The position numbers and the translations under genes were made by a program. Source: Chryseobacterium geocarposphaerae (GTDB taxonomy: Bacteria; Bacteroidota; Bacteroidia; Flavobacteriales; Weeksellaceae). Taken from it: a DNA stretch of 64,000 nucleotides. This document shows positions 36,049-45,645 of the stretch, in pieces. The DNA is taken from contig NZ_PGFD01000001.1 of assembly GCF_002797535.1 (NCBI RefSeq), positions 2,480,001-2,544,000 of the forward strand, read 5' to 3'. A model generated the notes under the pieces. It saw nothing but the letters and a program-made list of their open reading frames with translations. It was not told the DNA's origin and did not search any database. How positions within the stretch are numbered: the first letter of the stretch is position 1; each line of letters begins with the position of its first letter.

Positions 36049-37311
36049 TTATTTAGTAAGACAAGCGTCCAGCTTTTTCTTATTAAGCTGAAATTCTCTA
36101 TACTTAAACACTCCGGATTTATAGGCAATAATAGCTCCAAAATCAATGTTCTCATTATCTGTATGCATGGGAAAAAAACAAGATCTGTATGTATTTTGTT
36201 CTACAAATGGTTTAGCTAATACCTTGAAATTGAGCCCATCTTTAGAATAAGCTAGATAAAGCATATCTGAAGTATATTTCCTAACCTCGCCAGCAGCAAT
36301 ACATAAAAAGTAATATCCATCTACATAAGACGCCTGTATATGCCATGGAGCATATTCAGGATTTACATTTGTCCAGGGTTTATTAATGAAATTAACTACC
36401 TTACTTTGCTGAAAATTTGAAAAATCCAACCCGTTCTTAGAAGTCCTTTGAATAATATATGACGGATCATTTCCAGGAAAATTTGGACTGATATTATTTT
36501 CTACTTCAAAACTTACATACTCTTGACCGTCATAAACAATACTGGGTGAAAGAATATGATTATTTTTAGGAGAATAAGGGGGATTACTGGTATAAACAGC
36601 TTCTAAGGGACTCCAAGATATTCCGTTTGTAGAAGTCTGCCTTACAATGGTTCGCTGAGCATTATTTTTTAATTTTTTCAAATTATTTTGGCTTTTAGCG
36701 CCTCTATTCTGTAATGAACTAGCTTTTATAAAGCTTCCTCTATAATACAACGAAAACTTACCTTTTTCAAAAGTCCAGTCCACATCGGACCAAAAGGTAT
36801 ATTTAGCTGCGCCATCTTTTTCTGGGAAGGATTCATTCAATGATGGAGCTTTCTGCAGAGGACCAGTCATACCATTTGGGCTACTCCAGTTTAATCCGTC
36901 ATTAGAAACAACGACGGTTGGGTTTTCATATCTTTCAGATTCACGAACGTTTCCTATTACTCCAAAAAAAGGAGTGAAAACCATCCAGTATTTATATCCG
37001 TTGAAACCATTAGGAAAATATTCTACATCGGGATGACAATAGGAAAAATTAGGCGAATTGATATTCTTTATATAGGAGGCATCATTTTTTCCCGGATAAT
37101 TCCCATTTGCCATTACATTAATATTCACAGTTCCAATATCCGTAAGATAATTCATCACTCCTCCATACTCAATATTATTATCAGATACGGCAGGTATATT
37201 TTCAGCTAACAAACTTTCTTCCTGTTGTGAGCAGGAAGTGATAAAAGCAATAAGCAAAAGTGGTAAAAGCTTTAGCTTATTAATATAATGAGGCGTCATT
37301 ATTATACGCAT
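36049..37311 (-). CDS. Propeller-like lipoprotein of unknown function
   Basis: 420 residues. A lipoprotein signal ends at Cys27 (AFITSC) followed by SQQEES, an acidic start as in surface-exposed Bacteroidota lipoproteins. The body has repeated Trp/Tyr-rich strands around NPTVVVSNDGLNWSSP, QTSTNGISWSPL, RTSKNGLDFS and AYSKDGLNFKV, the S-x-D/N-G-x-x-W/F pattern of sialidase- or GH43/GH32-like beta-propellers. A catalytic role is not established. The start at 37311 is supported by overlap (TAATG) with the stop of the small upstream gene. It lies next to the polysaccharide cluster, so a glycan ligand is a plausible guess. Confidence 0.77.
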   Translation of the reverse strand: MRIIMTPHYINKLKLLPLLLIAFITSCSQQEESLLAENIPAVSDNNIEYGGVMNYLTDIGTVNINVMANGNYPGKNDASYIKNINSPNFSYCHPDVEYFPNGFNGYKYWMVFTPFFGVIGNVRESERYENPTVVVSNDGLNWSSPNGMTGPLQKAPSLNESFPEKDGAAKYTFWSDVDWTFEKGKFSLYYRGSFIKASSLQNRGAKSQNNLKKLKNNAQRTIVRQTSTNGISWSPLEAVYTSNPPYSPKNNHILSPSIVYDGQEYVSFEVENNISPNFPGNDPSYIIQRTSKNGLDFSNFQQSKVVNFINKPWTNVNPEYAPWHIQASYVDGYYFLCIAAGEVRKYTSDMLYLAYSKDGLNFKVLAKPFVEQNTYRSCFFPMHTDNENIDFGAIIAYKSGVFKYREFQLNKKKLDACLTK

Positions 37312-37466
37312 TATTTCTTATTATCTATCATAATATCCTCACCCCTTACAATATCATCTTCCTCAAAGTAGGTTCCTGTCTGTAATTCAATTCTTTTTAG
37401 CTTATAATTAGGCTCATCTGCTAAAACGTAATATTTTCCCAAAGGTCTTTCTCCAATTTCTAACAT
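37311..37466 (-). CDS. Small conserved-looking protein, 51 residues
   Basis: An open frame of 51 codons starting at the ATG 37466 and ending in TAA at 37311-37313, where it overlaps the lipoprotein start by one base. It begins MLEIGERPLGKYYVLADEPN and is followed by an acidic, compact part (GTYFEEDDIVRGED). It has no signal peptide or membrane segment. The coupling to the lipoprotein gene and the low number of rare codons make it likely to be translated. I do not know its function. Confidence 0.65.
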   Translation of the reverse strand: MLEIGERPLGKYYVLADEPNYKLKRIELQTGTYFEEDDIVRGEDIMIDNKK

Positions 37467-37656
37467 AAATTCAGTTTTTATAAAAATTTTTCAGCGAAAG
37501 TAATCAAAATACCTTTTCAAAACTAAAATTGACATTAAATTTTGTTTATTTTTACAATTAAATCAATTAATTAAACACTTCTCTACATTATAATTATTAA
37601 TATCCTTTATATAGTACCTTCCATTTTCTTAAATTTGCACCAAAATTTTAATTGAA

Positions 37657-39162
37657 ATGGAGAAAGTAAGAGTACGTTTTGCTCCAAGTCCTACAGGACC
37701 TTTGCATTTGGGAGGCGTAAGAACCGCATTATATGATTATCTTTTTGCCAAAAATCAGGGTGGTGAATTTGTATTAAGAATTGAAGATACGGATACCGCA
37801 AGATACGTAGAAGGAGCAGAAGAATATATAGAAGAAGCTCTTGAATGGTGCGGAATCATCGCTGATGAAAGTCCTAAAAAAGGAGGAAAATTTGCTCCAT
37901 ACAGACAATCTGAAAGAAGAGATATTTACGACAGATATACAGAGCAGATCTTAAAAACAGATTATGCGTACATTGCTTTTGACACAGCTGAAGAACTGGA
38001 TGCCATCCGTGCTGAATATGAAGCAAGGGGTGATGTTTTCTCTTATGACAACAAAACAAGAAACCGATTGAGAAACAGCCTTGCTCTTTCTGAAGAAGAA
38101 GTTCAGAAATTACTGGATGAAAAAACACCGTATGTGGTAAGATTCAAAATGCCTGTTGACAGAACTTTAAATCTTGAAGACATCATCCGCGGAAAATCAT
38201 CTGTTAATACAAATACTTTAGACGATAAAGTTTTGGTAAAAAACGACGGAATGCCGACTTACCATTTTGCCAACATTATCGATGATCACGAAATGGAAAT
38301 TTCTCACGTGATCCGTGGTGAAGAATGGCTGCCTTCTTTAGGGTTACATACTTTGTTATATGAAGCCATGGGCTGGAAAGCACCTCAGTTTGCTCATCTT
38401 TCATTAATTTTAAAACCAGAAGGAAAAGGAAAATTAAGCAAAAGAGACGGCGACAAATTCGGGTTCCCGGTTTTCCCGCTGAACTTCACGGATCCTGTTA
38501 CTGGAAATGTTTCTAAAGGATACAGAGAAAGCGGATATCTTCCGGAAGCGTTTATTAATATGGTTGCTTTATTAGGATGGTCTCCTGCAGATGATAAAGA
38601 AATTTTATCCCTAGATGAAATGGCAAAAGAATTTGATTTAAATAAAGTTCACAAAGCCGGAGCAAGGTTCAGTAAAGAAAAAGCAGAATGGTTCAATCAC
38701 CAGTATATTCAGAAAACATCTGACGAAGATTTATTGAATATTCTTAAAAATTCATATTTAAACCTTACTCTTTCTGATGAGAAATTATTAAAAGTAATCC
38801 ACCTGATGAAAGAAAGAGCAACTTTCCCTAAAGACATTTATGAAAACGGGAAGTTCTTCTTCGAAGCTCCAACGTCTTATGATGAAAAAGCTTCAAAAAA
38901 AGCATGGAATGATGAAACTTCCGCAATTTTAGGGGAATTGTCCACAAATTTGGAGGGAGCGGACTTTAATACTGAAAACCTGAAACAGATTGTTCATGAC
39001 TTCGCTGAAAACAAAGGATTGGGGATGGGTAAAGTGATGATGCCTTTACGTTTAGCGTTAGTAGGAGAACTGAAAGGACCTGATGTTCCGGACATCATGG
39101 AACTTCTTGGAAAAGAGGAAACTATCTCCAGAATAAGCAATGCTATAAATAATTTTAAATAA
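37657..39162 (+). CDS. gltX: Glutamate--tRNA ligase
   Basis: 501-residue class I aminoacyl-tRNA synthetase. The ATP-binding HIGH-type motif is in FAPSPTGPLHLGG near the N-terminus (PLHLG), and the KMSKS-type motif is KLSKRDGDK near residues 259-267. YHFANIIDDHEMEISHVIRGEEWL is the catalytic-core segment of GluRS. The C-terminal anticodon-binding part is complete. A TAAATTTGC box at 37630-37638 is a likely -7 element. accA follows 48 nt downstream, possibly on the same transcript. Confidence 0.96.
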   Translation: MEKVRVRFAPSPTGPLHLGGVRTALYDYLFAKNQGGEFVLRIEDTDTARYVEGAEEYIEEALEWCGIIADESPKKGGKFAPYRQSERRDIYDRYTEQILKTDYAYIAFDTAEELDAIRAEYEARGDVFSYDNKTRNRLRNSLALSEEEVQKLLDEKTPYVVRFKMPVDRTLNLEDIIRGKSSVNTNTLDDKVLVKNDGMPTYHFANIIDDHEMEISHVIRGEEWLPSLGLHTLLYEAMGWKAPQFAHLSLILKPEGKGKLSKRDGDKFGFPVFPLNFTDPVTGNVSKGYRESGYLPEAFINMVALLGWSPADDKEILSLDEMAKEFDLNKVHKAGARFSKEKAEWFNHQYIQKTSDEDLLNILKNSYLNLTLSDEKLLKVIHLMKERATFPKDIYENGKFFFEAPTSYDEKASKKAWNDETSAILGELSTNLEGADFNTENLKQIVHDFAENKGLGMGKVMMPLRLALVGELKGPDVPDIMELLGKEETISRISNAINNFK

Positions 39163-39210
39163 AATTACCATATTTTTCATACATTTGAAAGATTTAATTT
39201 ACTTCAAGAA

Positions 39211-40167
39211 ATGGAATATTTAAGTTTCGAACTTCCTATAAAAGAATTAATGGATCAATATCAAACTTGTTCTTTAGTAGGAGAAGAAAGTGGTGTTGAT
39301 GTAAAATTAGCATGCAGCCAAATTGAGGATAAGATTTTAGAAAAGAAAAAAGAAATCTACGGAAATCTGACTCCTTGGCAAAGAGTACAACTCTCCCGTC
39401 ATCCGGATCGTCCTTACGCTTTAGACTATATCAATGGAATGGCAGACAAAGGCAGTTTCTTAGAACTTCACGGTGACAGAAATTTTGCTGATGACCCTGC
39501 AATGGTAGGAGGCTTAATCACTCTTGACGGTCAAAGAGTAATGATTATTGGAACTCAAAAAGGCAGAACAACTAAAGAAAGACAATACAGAAGATTTGGA
39601 ATGCCGAATCCTGAAGGATACAGAAAAGCTTTGAGATTGATGAAGCTTGCTGAAAAATTCCAGATTCCTGTAGTAACTTTAGTAGACACACCGGGAGCTT
39701 ACCCAGGATTGGAAGCAGAAGAAAGAGGTCAGGGAGAGGCAATTGCCAGAAACATTTTTGAAATGGTTCAGCTTAAAACCCCGATCTTTACTTATATTAT
39801 TGGAGAAGGAGCCAGTGGTGGAGCATTAGGAATTGGTGTAGGTAACAAAGTATATATGTTAGAAAACACTTGGTATACGGTAATTGCACCTGAAAGCTGT
39901 TCCTCAATTCTTTGGAGAAACTGGGACCACAAAGAAGATGCTGCCAATGCGCTGAATCTTACTCCAAAAGATGCTTTAAGAGAAAAATTCATTGATGGAA
40001 TCATTGAAGAGCCACTTGGAGGAGCACATTATGATTCGGAAACAACTTTCCTGAATTTGAAAAACTCAATTTTACAGAATATCAAAGCGTTTTCAAAATT
40101 CACAGGCCAGGAACTTGAAACCCAAAGACAGGATAAATTCATTGCAATGGGGCAATTCAAAGGTTAA
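39211..40167 (+). CDS. accA: Acetyl-CoA carboxylase carboxyltransferase subunit alpha
   Basis: 318 residues; with AccD it transfers the carboxyl group from carboxybiotin to acetyl-CoA. Family motifs: [73 protein letters not shown], and [19 protein letters not shown]. The N-terminal ELPIKEL part is normal. A TACATTTG box at 39180-39187 may give it a separate start. accB/accC are 22 kb away and no accD is in the window. Confidence 0.96.
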   Translation: MEYLSFELPIKELMDQYQTCSLVGEESGVDVKLACSQIEDKILEKKKEIYGNLTPWQRVQLSRHPDRPYALDYINGMADKGSFLELHGDRNFADDPAMVGGLITLDGQRVMIIGTQKGRTTKERQYRRFGMPNPEGYRKALRLMKLAEKFQIPVVTLVDTPGAYPGLEAEERGQGEAIARNIFEMVQLKTPIFTYIIGEGASGGALGIGVGNKVYMLENTWYTVIAPESCSSILWRNWDHKEDAANALNLTPKDALREKFIDGIIEEPLGGAHYDSETTFLNLKNSILQNIKAFSKFTGQELETQRQDKFIAMGQFKG

Positions 40168-40169
40168 AA

Positions 40170-40214
40170 TATAAAAAAAAGGTTAAGAAAAATTTTCTTA
40201 ACCTTTTTTTTATA
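40170..40214. terminator. Bidirectional terminator between accA and the convergent gene
   Basis: GGTTAAGAAA / TTTCTTAACC stem with an AAT loop, with A runs on one side and T runs on the other. It can stop transcripts from both accA (+) and the small secreted protein gene (-). Confidence 0.8.
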
Positions 40215-40239
40215 TTTTATTGTTTTCCTTCTTATTCTT

Positions 40240-40935
40240 TTATTCCCCTATATTTAGAGCAATCTCAATATCTTTATCTATTTTCTTTACAGTAGTATAT
40301 GGTGAGTCACACACTTTAGTAGACAGCTGATAATCTCCTTTATCTACCATAACATAATTTTCACTTCTTGAAGGAATAATCAAACTATAGTTTTTCTTGC
40401 CGCTTATTTTCATCTCCATATTACATTTTGATTTATTTTTAACATTCACATATGCTTCTTTATCACTAATATCATTGTTAAAAATATGTGTCAGCAAAGC
40501 CGCAGTTTTCTTTCCGTGTTCGTCCGGTTCAGATTTTTTACTCGTCCCACCTACGCTTGCATAATTTACTGTTCTTGCCGGAGCTGCAGATTTAAGACTA
40601 GTATTTGATGCTAACGATTTATTAACATCCGCTTTAGGAGTAACTTTTTCTTTTCCTACAGATGCCATCATAGGTTTAGATTCAGTAGGAGAAGGCGTCG
40701 CCATAATAATATCCATTAGTTTTCTCTTGAAATGGTCTGTTTTAGGATGATTGGGATTCTGTTTCAAAAATCCGGCAATCACTCTGGCTTCACTGCTATT
40801 TTCAGCATCGGCTTCAGTATAGATAATAGCCGTTTCTTTTTCAACAACAGCCTTTGTTTTAGTTTTTGCTTTCTTTTTTTGAGAAAATCCTAAAGAAAAA
40901 ACACATAATAATATAAGAAGAAATATTTTTTTCAT
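40240..40935 (-). CDS. Secreted protein with a DUF6759-like C-terminal domain (copy 1)
   Basis: 231 residues. A signal peptide ends near GFSQ (residues 1-19). Residues about 20-140 are a Lys/Ala/Thr-rich low-complexity part. Residues about 145-230 form the conserved domain: a helix (LLTHIFNND), then a hydrophobic strand with NKSKCNMEMKISG, an IPSRSENYVMVDKG turn, and TKVCDSPYTTVK. The two conserved cysteines may pair. Two other genes in this window, at 57764 and 59367, carry the same domain. I believe this is DUF6759, a family found in Chryseobacterium relatives; the domain name needs checking. Function unknown. Confidence 0.78.
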   Translation of the reverse strand: MKKIFLLILLCVFSLGFSQKKKAKTKTKAVVEKETAIIYTEADAENSSEARVIAGFLKQNPNHPKTDHFKRKLMDIIMATPSPTESKPMMASVGKEKVTPKADVNKSLASNTSLKSAAPARTVNYASVGGTSKKSEPDEHGKKTAALLTHIFNNDISDKEAYVNVKNKSKCNMEMKISGKKNYSLIIPSRSENYVMVDKGDYQLSTKVCDSPYTTVKKIDKDIEIALNIGE

Positions 40936-41010
40936 TAACCAAATATTTAAAAAATTATTAAATAACTAAATAACGTGAAAAGTCATTTTTTAGTTTATCA
41001 TTAAAATCAT

Positions 41011-41019
41011 TATCTTTGC
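41011..41019 (+). promoter_or_regulatory. -7 promoter element of tsf
   Basis: TATCTTTGC is an ideal -7 box. The -33 region (TTTAG around 40989-40993) is weak. The tsf ATG is 61 nt downstream. Its presence implies that tsf has its own promoter instead of being read from rpsB. Confidence 0.55.
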
Positions 41020-41079
41020 ACTGCTCAAAAATAAACTAAAATTTAATACGAATCTTTAAATAAAAAAATAATAGATATT

Positions 41080-41904
41080 ATGTCTTATACACCAGCTGCT
41101 GCAGACGTAGCAAAATTAAGAAACCAAACAGGTGCAGGTATGATGGACTGCAAGAAAGCTCTAGTTGAAGCTGAAGGAGACTTCGAAAAAGCGGTAGATA
41201 TCCTTAGAAAAAAAGGACAAAAAGTTGCTGCTAACAGAGCTGACAGAGAATCTACTGAAGGTGCTGTAATCGCAAGAGTAAACGAAGATAACACTTTAGG
41301 TGCAATCATTTCTTTGAACTGTGAAACTGACTTCGTTGCTAAAAATGAAGCTTTCATCGAGCTAGCTTATGAATTAGCTGAAATGGCTATCACTGCTGCA
41401 ACTAAAGAAGAATTATTGGCTACAGATTTCCACGGAATTACTGTTGCTGAGAAATTAATTGAACAAACAGGTGTTATTGGTGAGAAAATCGAGATCGGCG
41501 CATTCGAAAGAATCGAAGGTCCTTTCTTAGGAGCTTATATCCACGCTGGAAACAAAATTGCTGCCATCACTTCTCTTTCTGCTAAAGTAGACGGAGCTGA
41601 TGAAGCTGCTAAAGCTGTTTCTATGCAGGCTGCTGCAATGAACCCAATTGCTCTTGACGAAACTATGGTTTCTCAGGAAACTATCGATAAGGAATTAGAA
41701 ATCGAAAGAGAACTTCTAACAAAAGAAGGTAAGCCTGAAAACATTATCGAAAACATCCTTAAAGGTAAAATGCAAAGATTCTACAAAGACAATACTTTGG
41801 TACACCAATCTTTCATTAAAGACCCAAGCATCTCAGTTGCTGACTATGTAAAGTCTGTAAACGGAGATCTAAAAGTAACAGGATTCAGAAGAGTAAGCTT
41901 ATAA
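41080..41904 (+). CDS. tsf: Elongation factor Ts
   Basis: 274 residues; exchanges GDP for GTP on EF-Tu. The N-terminal UBA-like domain has VAKLRNQTGAGMMDCKKAL and EGDFEKAVDILRKKGQ; the core has LNCETDFVAKN and a later MQAAAMNP segment. Complete, with a typical Bacteroidota C-terminus (GDLKVTGFRRVSL). It stands alone with its own promoter and terminator, apart from rpsB, which is 18 kb away on the other strand. Confidence 0.97.
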   Translation: MSYTPAAADVAKLRNQTGAGMMDCKKALVEAEGDFEKAVDILRKKGQKVAANRADRESTEGAVIARVNEDNTLGAIISLNCETDFVAKNEAFIELAYELAEMAITAATKEELLATDFHGITVAEKLIEQTGVIGEKIEIGAFERIEGPFLGAYIHAGNKIAAITSLSAKVDGADEAAKAVSMQAAAMNPIALDETMVSQETIDKELEIERELLTKEGKPENIIENILKGKMQRFYKDNTLVHQSFIKDPSISVADYVKSVNGDLKVTGFRRVSL

Positions 41905-41927
41905 TTTATTCTTTCAATCTAAAATAT

Positions 41928-41957
41928 AATCCCGGTGATTTTTCATCGGGATTTTTT
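41928..41957 (+). terminator. Rho-independent terminator after tsf
   Basis: ATCCCGGTGA / TCATCGGGAT stem with one G-T pair, a 4-nt loop (TTTT) and a T run. Confidence 0.82.
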
Positions 41958-42098
41958 TATTCCGTAATTACACCAATTTATTGATTATTAAAAAATCATT
42001 AAATATTTAATAATATTAACCATCCTATAAATCACAGTTGAAATTTTATGTAAAAAATTGATTTTTAATACTTACATTTGCATCCCTTATTGAAAAAA

Positions 42099-45000
42099 AT
42101 GAAAAAATTTCTATTAACCATTTGTACATTTCTTTGTTTATTCTTTAATGCTCAGCTTGATACGGATCATTGGTTTGCTCCCATGGCTTCAAAAGCAGGC
42201 TCAAGCGGACTGAGCGGTTACTTATATCTATCAACAAACGAAACAACTCCATTTCCTGTACAGGTTTTTAATAACAATACGCTCTTTACCACCGTACAAG
42301 TAAGTAAAGGAAACCCTGTACAGATAAGTATTCCGAACGACTTTTTAATTACAACCAATCAAGCGCTCTTATTTGCTCCCAATTCTATGGGAATGTATGT
42401 AAAAGGCACAAAAAAATTCTTTGCCAATTATCGATTTTCTTTACAAAACCATGCTGAAATTATCACTTCAAAAGGTCTTGCCGGGTTGGGAACGAAATTT
42501 TATGCAGGAGTAATACCCATTACGGGTATAGCCAACTATGTAAACTCTACGATTGGAATTACTGCCACTGAAGACAATACATCTGTCGTGATTTCCGGAT
42601 ACAACCCGAACGTTATTTTTTCTGATGGCAGCTCCTCTGCTACTAAAACATTTACTCTTAACAAAGGACAGTCTTATATTTTAGACGCGGTAAGTTCGGA
42701 CTCACAATATAATTTAGCAGGTCTTGTAGGAGCAAAAATAGAATCTACAAAACCTATTTCTGTTACCAATGGAAATTTCAACGGAATATACACGAACCAG
42801 AATTTCACCAACAATGATGTTCTTATGGATCAGGCAGTTCCGGTTGACAGATTAGGAAAAGATTTCGTATTGGTAAAAGGTAACGGGAATATCACTTATC
42901 AAATGGAAACCGCCCTTTTGATTGCCACTGAAGACAATACCCAAATCACCCTAAACGGTGTAAGTACAGGAATTACTTTGAATGCAGGGCAATATTTTAT
43001 GGTTCCGAGCAGTAATTACATCAACCAGGGTAATGGAAATTATAATATGGGAATTTCCACTACCAAAAATGTTTATGTTTATCAATTATTGGCAGGGATT
43101 ACAGGAAGCTCGTCCGTCAATGAATATGCAACCGGCGGAATGAATTTTATCCCCCCTTTAAGCTGTTTCATGCCTAATAAAGTTGACGAAATTGGATTTA
43201 TCAACCAAATTGGCGCACAAACGTACAACACAAAACTTAATATCATTACCCAAACGGGAGCAACGGTAACATTTAACAACAACCCGATCGCTGCTGCAAA
43301 CGGGCCTTACCCTGTAACAGGAAACCCGAACTGGGTAACCTACTCCATTCCGAATGTATCAGGAACGGTTACTGTAAGTTCCACAAAATCCGTAACTGCT
43401 GGAATTGCTGCCGGAAGTGGGGCTGTAGGATACGGAGGATATTTTGCAGGTTTTTCATCAGTGCCGGTAATTTCTAAAACAGGAGATTGTTATTTAGGAG
43501 TCTTATTACAGGTTGACAATACTTATGACAGCTATCAATGGTATCTTAATGGTAATATTATTCCCGGAGCAACTTCTTATTCTATCAATCCTGAATTATA
43601 TGGAGCCGGAAGCTACACTTGTTTAGTTACCAAAACCAATTGCGAATCTAAGCTGACCACTGCATATAATTATACACTTTGTCCACCAATTACAACAACA
43701 ACATACAATATTGGATCTTGTAATACGAAAACCATCATTCCTGCGTTTACGAACTCTACACAAAGTATAGTTCCTGCTAATACGGCAATTATTTCCGCTC
43801 CCGCTTCAGGAACAGCAACTGTGAATCCTACGACAGGTCAAATCACTTACACTCCCAATGCAGGATTAACAGTAAATACAACAGATACTTTTATTTATTA
43901 TATACAAGGAAACGGGAACCCAGCAGATTTTGAATATTTTAAAATCATTATCAATACCAATGTACTACAGATAAATAATACTTCGTTATCTTCTTGCGCA
44001 GATGCAAACGGAAACGGAACCTTCAACCTTACTACAGCCAACGTATCTTCTGATCCAGGGATTACTGTTACTTATTTTACCAATGCCAACTTAACAGGAC
44101 AAATTACAACTCCAGCAACCTATACAGGACCCGCAGGAACAGTATATGCTAATGTAACTTCACAGTATGGGTGTTCAAAGGTGACACAGATTAATTTAAC
44201 AACCAATCCATCTCCTAATGTAAATACCGCTAATTTCAACGCTACATTATGTGATGATAATTTTGATGGAATCATCAATGTAAATTTTGCGAATATCACA
44301 CCACAGATCGTTAATAACTCCACAAACTTTACTGTAAGATATTATTTGGTTCAGGCAGATGCCAATGCAGGAAACGCAAATACATTACCCGCAAACTGGA
44401 CCTATACTACCAACACCACCGTTTATGTAAGAGTAGACGCAACTACAGGTACATGTGCGACGGCTTTTGGCCAAATTAATTTTAAAATTGGCAACAGACT
44501 TACCTTACTTAATAACAATATCAGTGTAGATATTTGTGATAACAACCTTGACGGCTCCGAAACCGCCAATTTAAATGATTATAAAAATCAATTTACAGCA
44601 GATCCATCAGTAACTTTAACTTTTCATTCTACTTTAGCTGATGCACAAAATGGTAGTAATGCCCTACCTGCTTCACAGATCATCACTTCTGCAAGTACAT
44701 TCTATATCAGATTCCAAAGTCCTACAGAATGTCCGAATACAGCAGTTTTAAATATTAAATTAAAATCACCAAAAAAATCTGGCACGCTAAGTGATCAGGT
44801 TATTTGCTCAAATGAAAAAGCAATACTTAATGCAGGAACAGGGTTTACATCATATCTTTGGAGCACAGGTGCTACCACTCAAAGCATTACAGTCGGAACG
44901 GGTACTTACTATGTAGATTTAGGATTTAATGGTTGTGTCTATCGTCAAACCGTAAATGTAACTGCGGCACAGGCTCCGACTATCACTAGAATTGAAACTT

Positions 45001-45449
45001 CAGGTTCTACAGCTACTGTTTATGTTACCGGAGGAACTCCTCCATATCAGTATTCTTTAAATGGAATTGATTATCAGTCCTCCAATGTTTTCACCGGATT
45101 ATCAAGAGGCCCACATAAGGCTTATGTACTTGGAAAAGACGGATGTCAGCCGACAACAAAAGACTTCCTAATTGTAAATCTCATCAACGCTATTACTCCC
45201 AACGGAGACGGCCATAATGATGTATTAAATTATTCAGATCTGAGAATTAAACAAAACGTTTCCATTGAAGTAGTGGACAGATATGGAGCGCTTGTTTACA
45301 AATCATCTGACAACAATTATATCTGGGATGGAAAATCAGGAGGAAGAACGCTTTCTACGGGAACTTATTGGTATATTTTAAAATGGACTGAGCCGGATAC
45401 TAAATTGCCCGTTTCATATTCGGGATGGATATTGATCAAAAACAGATAA
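42099..45449 (+). CDS. T9SS type B surface protein with IgGFc-binding-like domain, paralogue 1
   Basis: 1116 residues from the ATG at 42099 (a TTG at 42078 would add 7). A signal peptide (about 1-19) ends at FNAQ. The N-terminal IgGFc-binding-like domain (about 20-470) starts DTDHWFAPM and includes YLSTNETTPFPVQVFNNN and the later GGYFAGFSSVPVIS. It is followed by an Ig-like unit (YQWYLNGNIIPGATS), a cadherin-like segment (TYTPNAG), and three cysteine-plus-acidic segments (SCADANGNGT, LCDDNFDG, ICDNNLDG) that look like calcium loops. Then come a YLWSTGATTQS unit, an SprB-like unit (TGGTPPYQYSLNG) and the gliding-motility type B sorting domain (ITPNGDGHNDVL). The ligand is unknown. A TACATTTG box lies at 42073-42080. 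Confidence 0.87.
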   Translation: MKKFLLTICTFLCLFFNAQLDTDHWFAPMASKAGSSGLSGYLYLSTNETTPFPVQVFNNNTLFTTVQVSKGNPVQISIPNDFLITTNQALLFAPNSMGMYVKGTKKFFANYRFSLQNHAEIITSKGLAGLGTKFYAGVIPITGIANYVNSTIGITATEDNTSVVISGYNPNVIFSDGSSSATKTFTLNKGQSYILDAVSSDSQYNLAGLVGAKIESTKPISVTNGNFNGIYTNQNFTNNDVLMDQAVPVDRLGKDFVLVKGNGNITYQMETALLIATEDNTQITLNGVSTGITLNAGQYFMVPSSNYINQGNGNYNMGISTTKNVYVYQLLAGITGSSSVNEYATGGMNFIPPLSCFMPNKVDEIGFINQIGAQTYNTKLNIITQTGATVTFNNNPIAAANGPYPVTGNPNWVTYSIPNVSGTVTVSSTKSVTAGIAAGSGAVGYGGYFAGFSSVPVISKTGDCYLGVLLQVDNTYDSYQWYLNGNIIPGATSYSINPELYGAGSYTCLVTKTNCESKLTTAYNYTLCPPITTTTYNIGSCNTKTIIPAFTNSTQSIVPANTAIISAPASGTATVNPTTGQITYTPNAGLTVNTTDTFIYYIQGNGNPADFEYFKIIINTNVLQINNTSLSSCADANGNGTFNLTTANVSSDPGITVTYFTNANLTGQITTPATYTGPAGTVYANVTSQYGCSKVTQINLTTNPSPNVNTANFNATLCDDNFDGIINVNFANITPQIVNNSTNFTVRYYLVQADANAGNANTLPANWTYTTNTTVYVRVDATTGTCATAFGQINFKIGNRLTLLNNNISVDICDNNLDGSETANLNDYKNQFTADPSVTLTFHSTLADAQNGSNALPASQIITSASTFYIRFQSPTECPNTAVLNIKLKSPKKSGTLSDQVICSNEKAILNAGTGFTSYLWSTGATTQSITVGTGTYYVDLGFNGCVYRQTVNVTAAQAPTITRIETSGSTATVYVTGGTPPYQYSLNGIDYQSSNVFTGLSRGPHKAYVLGKDGCQPTTKDFLIVNLINAITPNGDGHNDVLNYSDLRIKQNVSIEVVDRYGALVYKSSDNNYIWDGKSGGRTLSTGTYWYILKWTEPDTKLPVSYSGWILIKNR

Positions 45450-45480
45450 TAATTATTGAAATCGTTCATTAATTAACCAT

Positions 45481-45510
45481 AAAAACAGCTTTCAAGGAAG
45501 CTGTTTTTTA
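45481..45510 (+). terminator. Rho-independent terminator after adhesin 1
   Basis: AAAAACAGCTT / AAGCTGTTTTTT stem with a short loop. Confidence 0.8.
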
Positions 45511-45645
45511 TATATAAATCATTCATAAAATATTATTAATAAAAATAGTAGACCAAGAATCTTGCAAAAACTAAAATTTCAATTGCTTATTTCACCAAAC
45601 GAAGATAATTTGTTACTTTTAAAAACTTAAACTCAAAATTTAACT

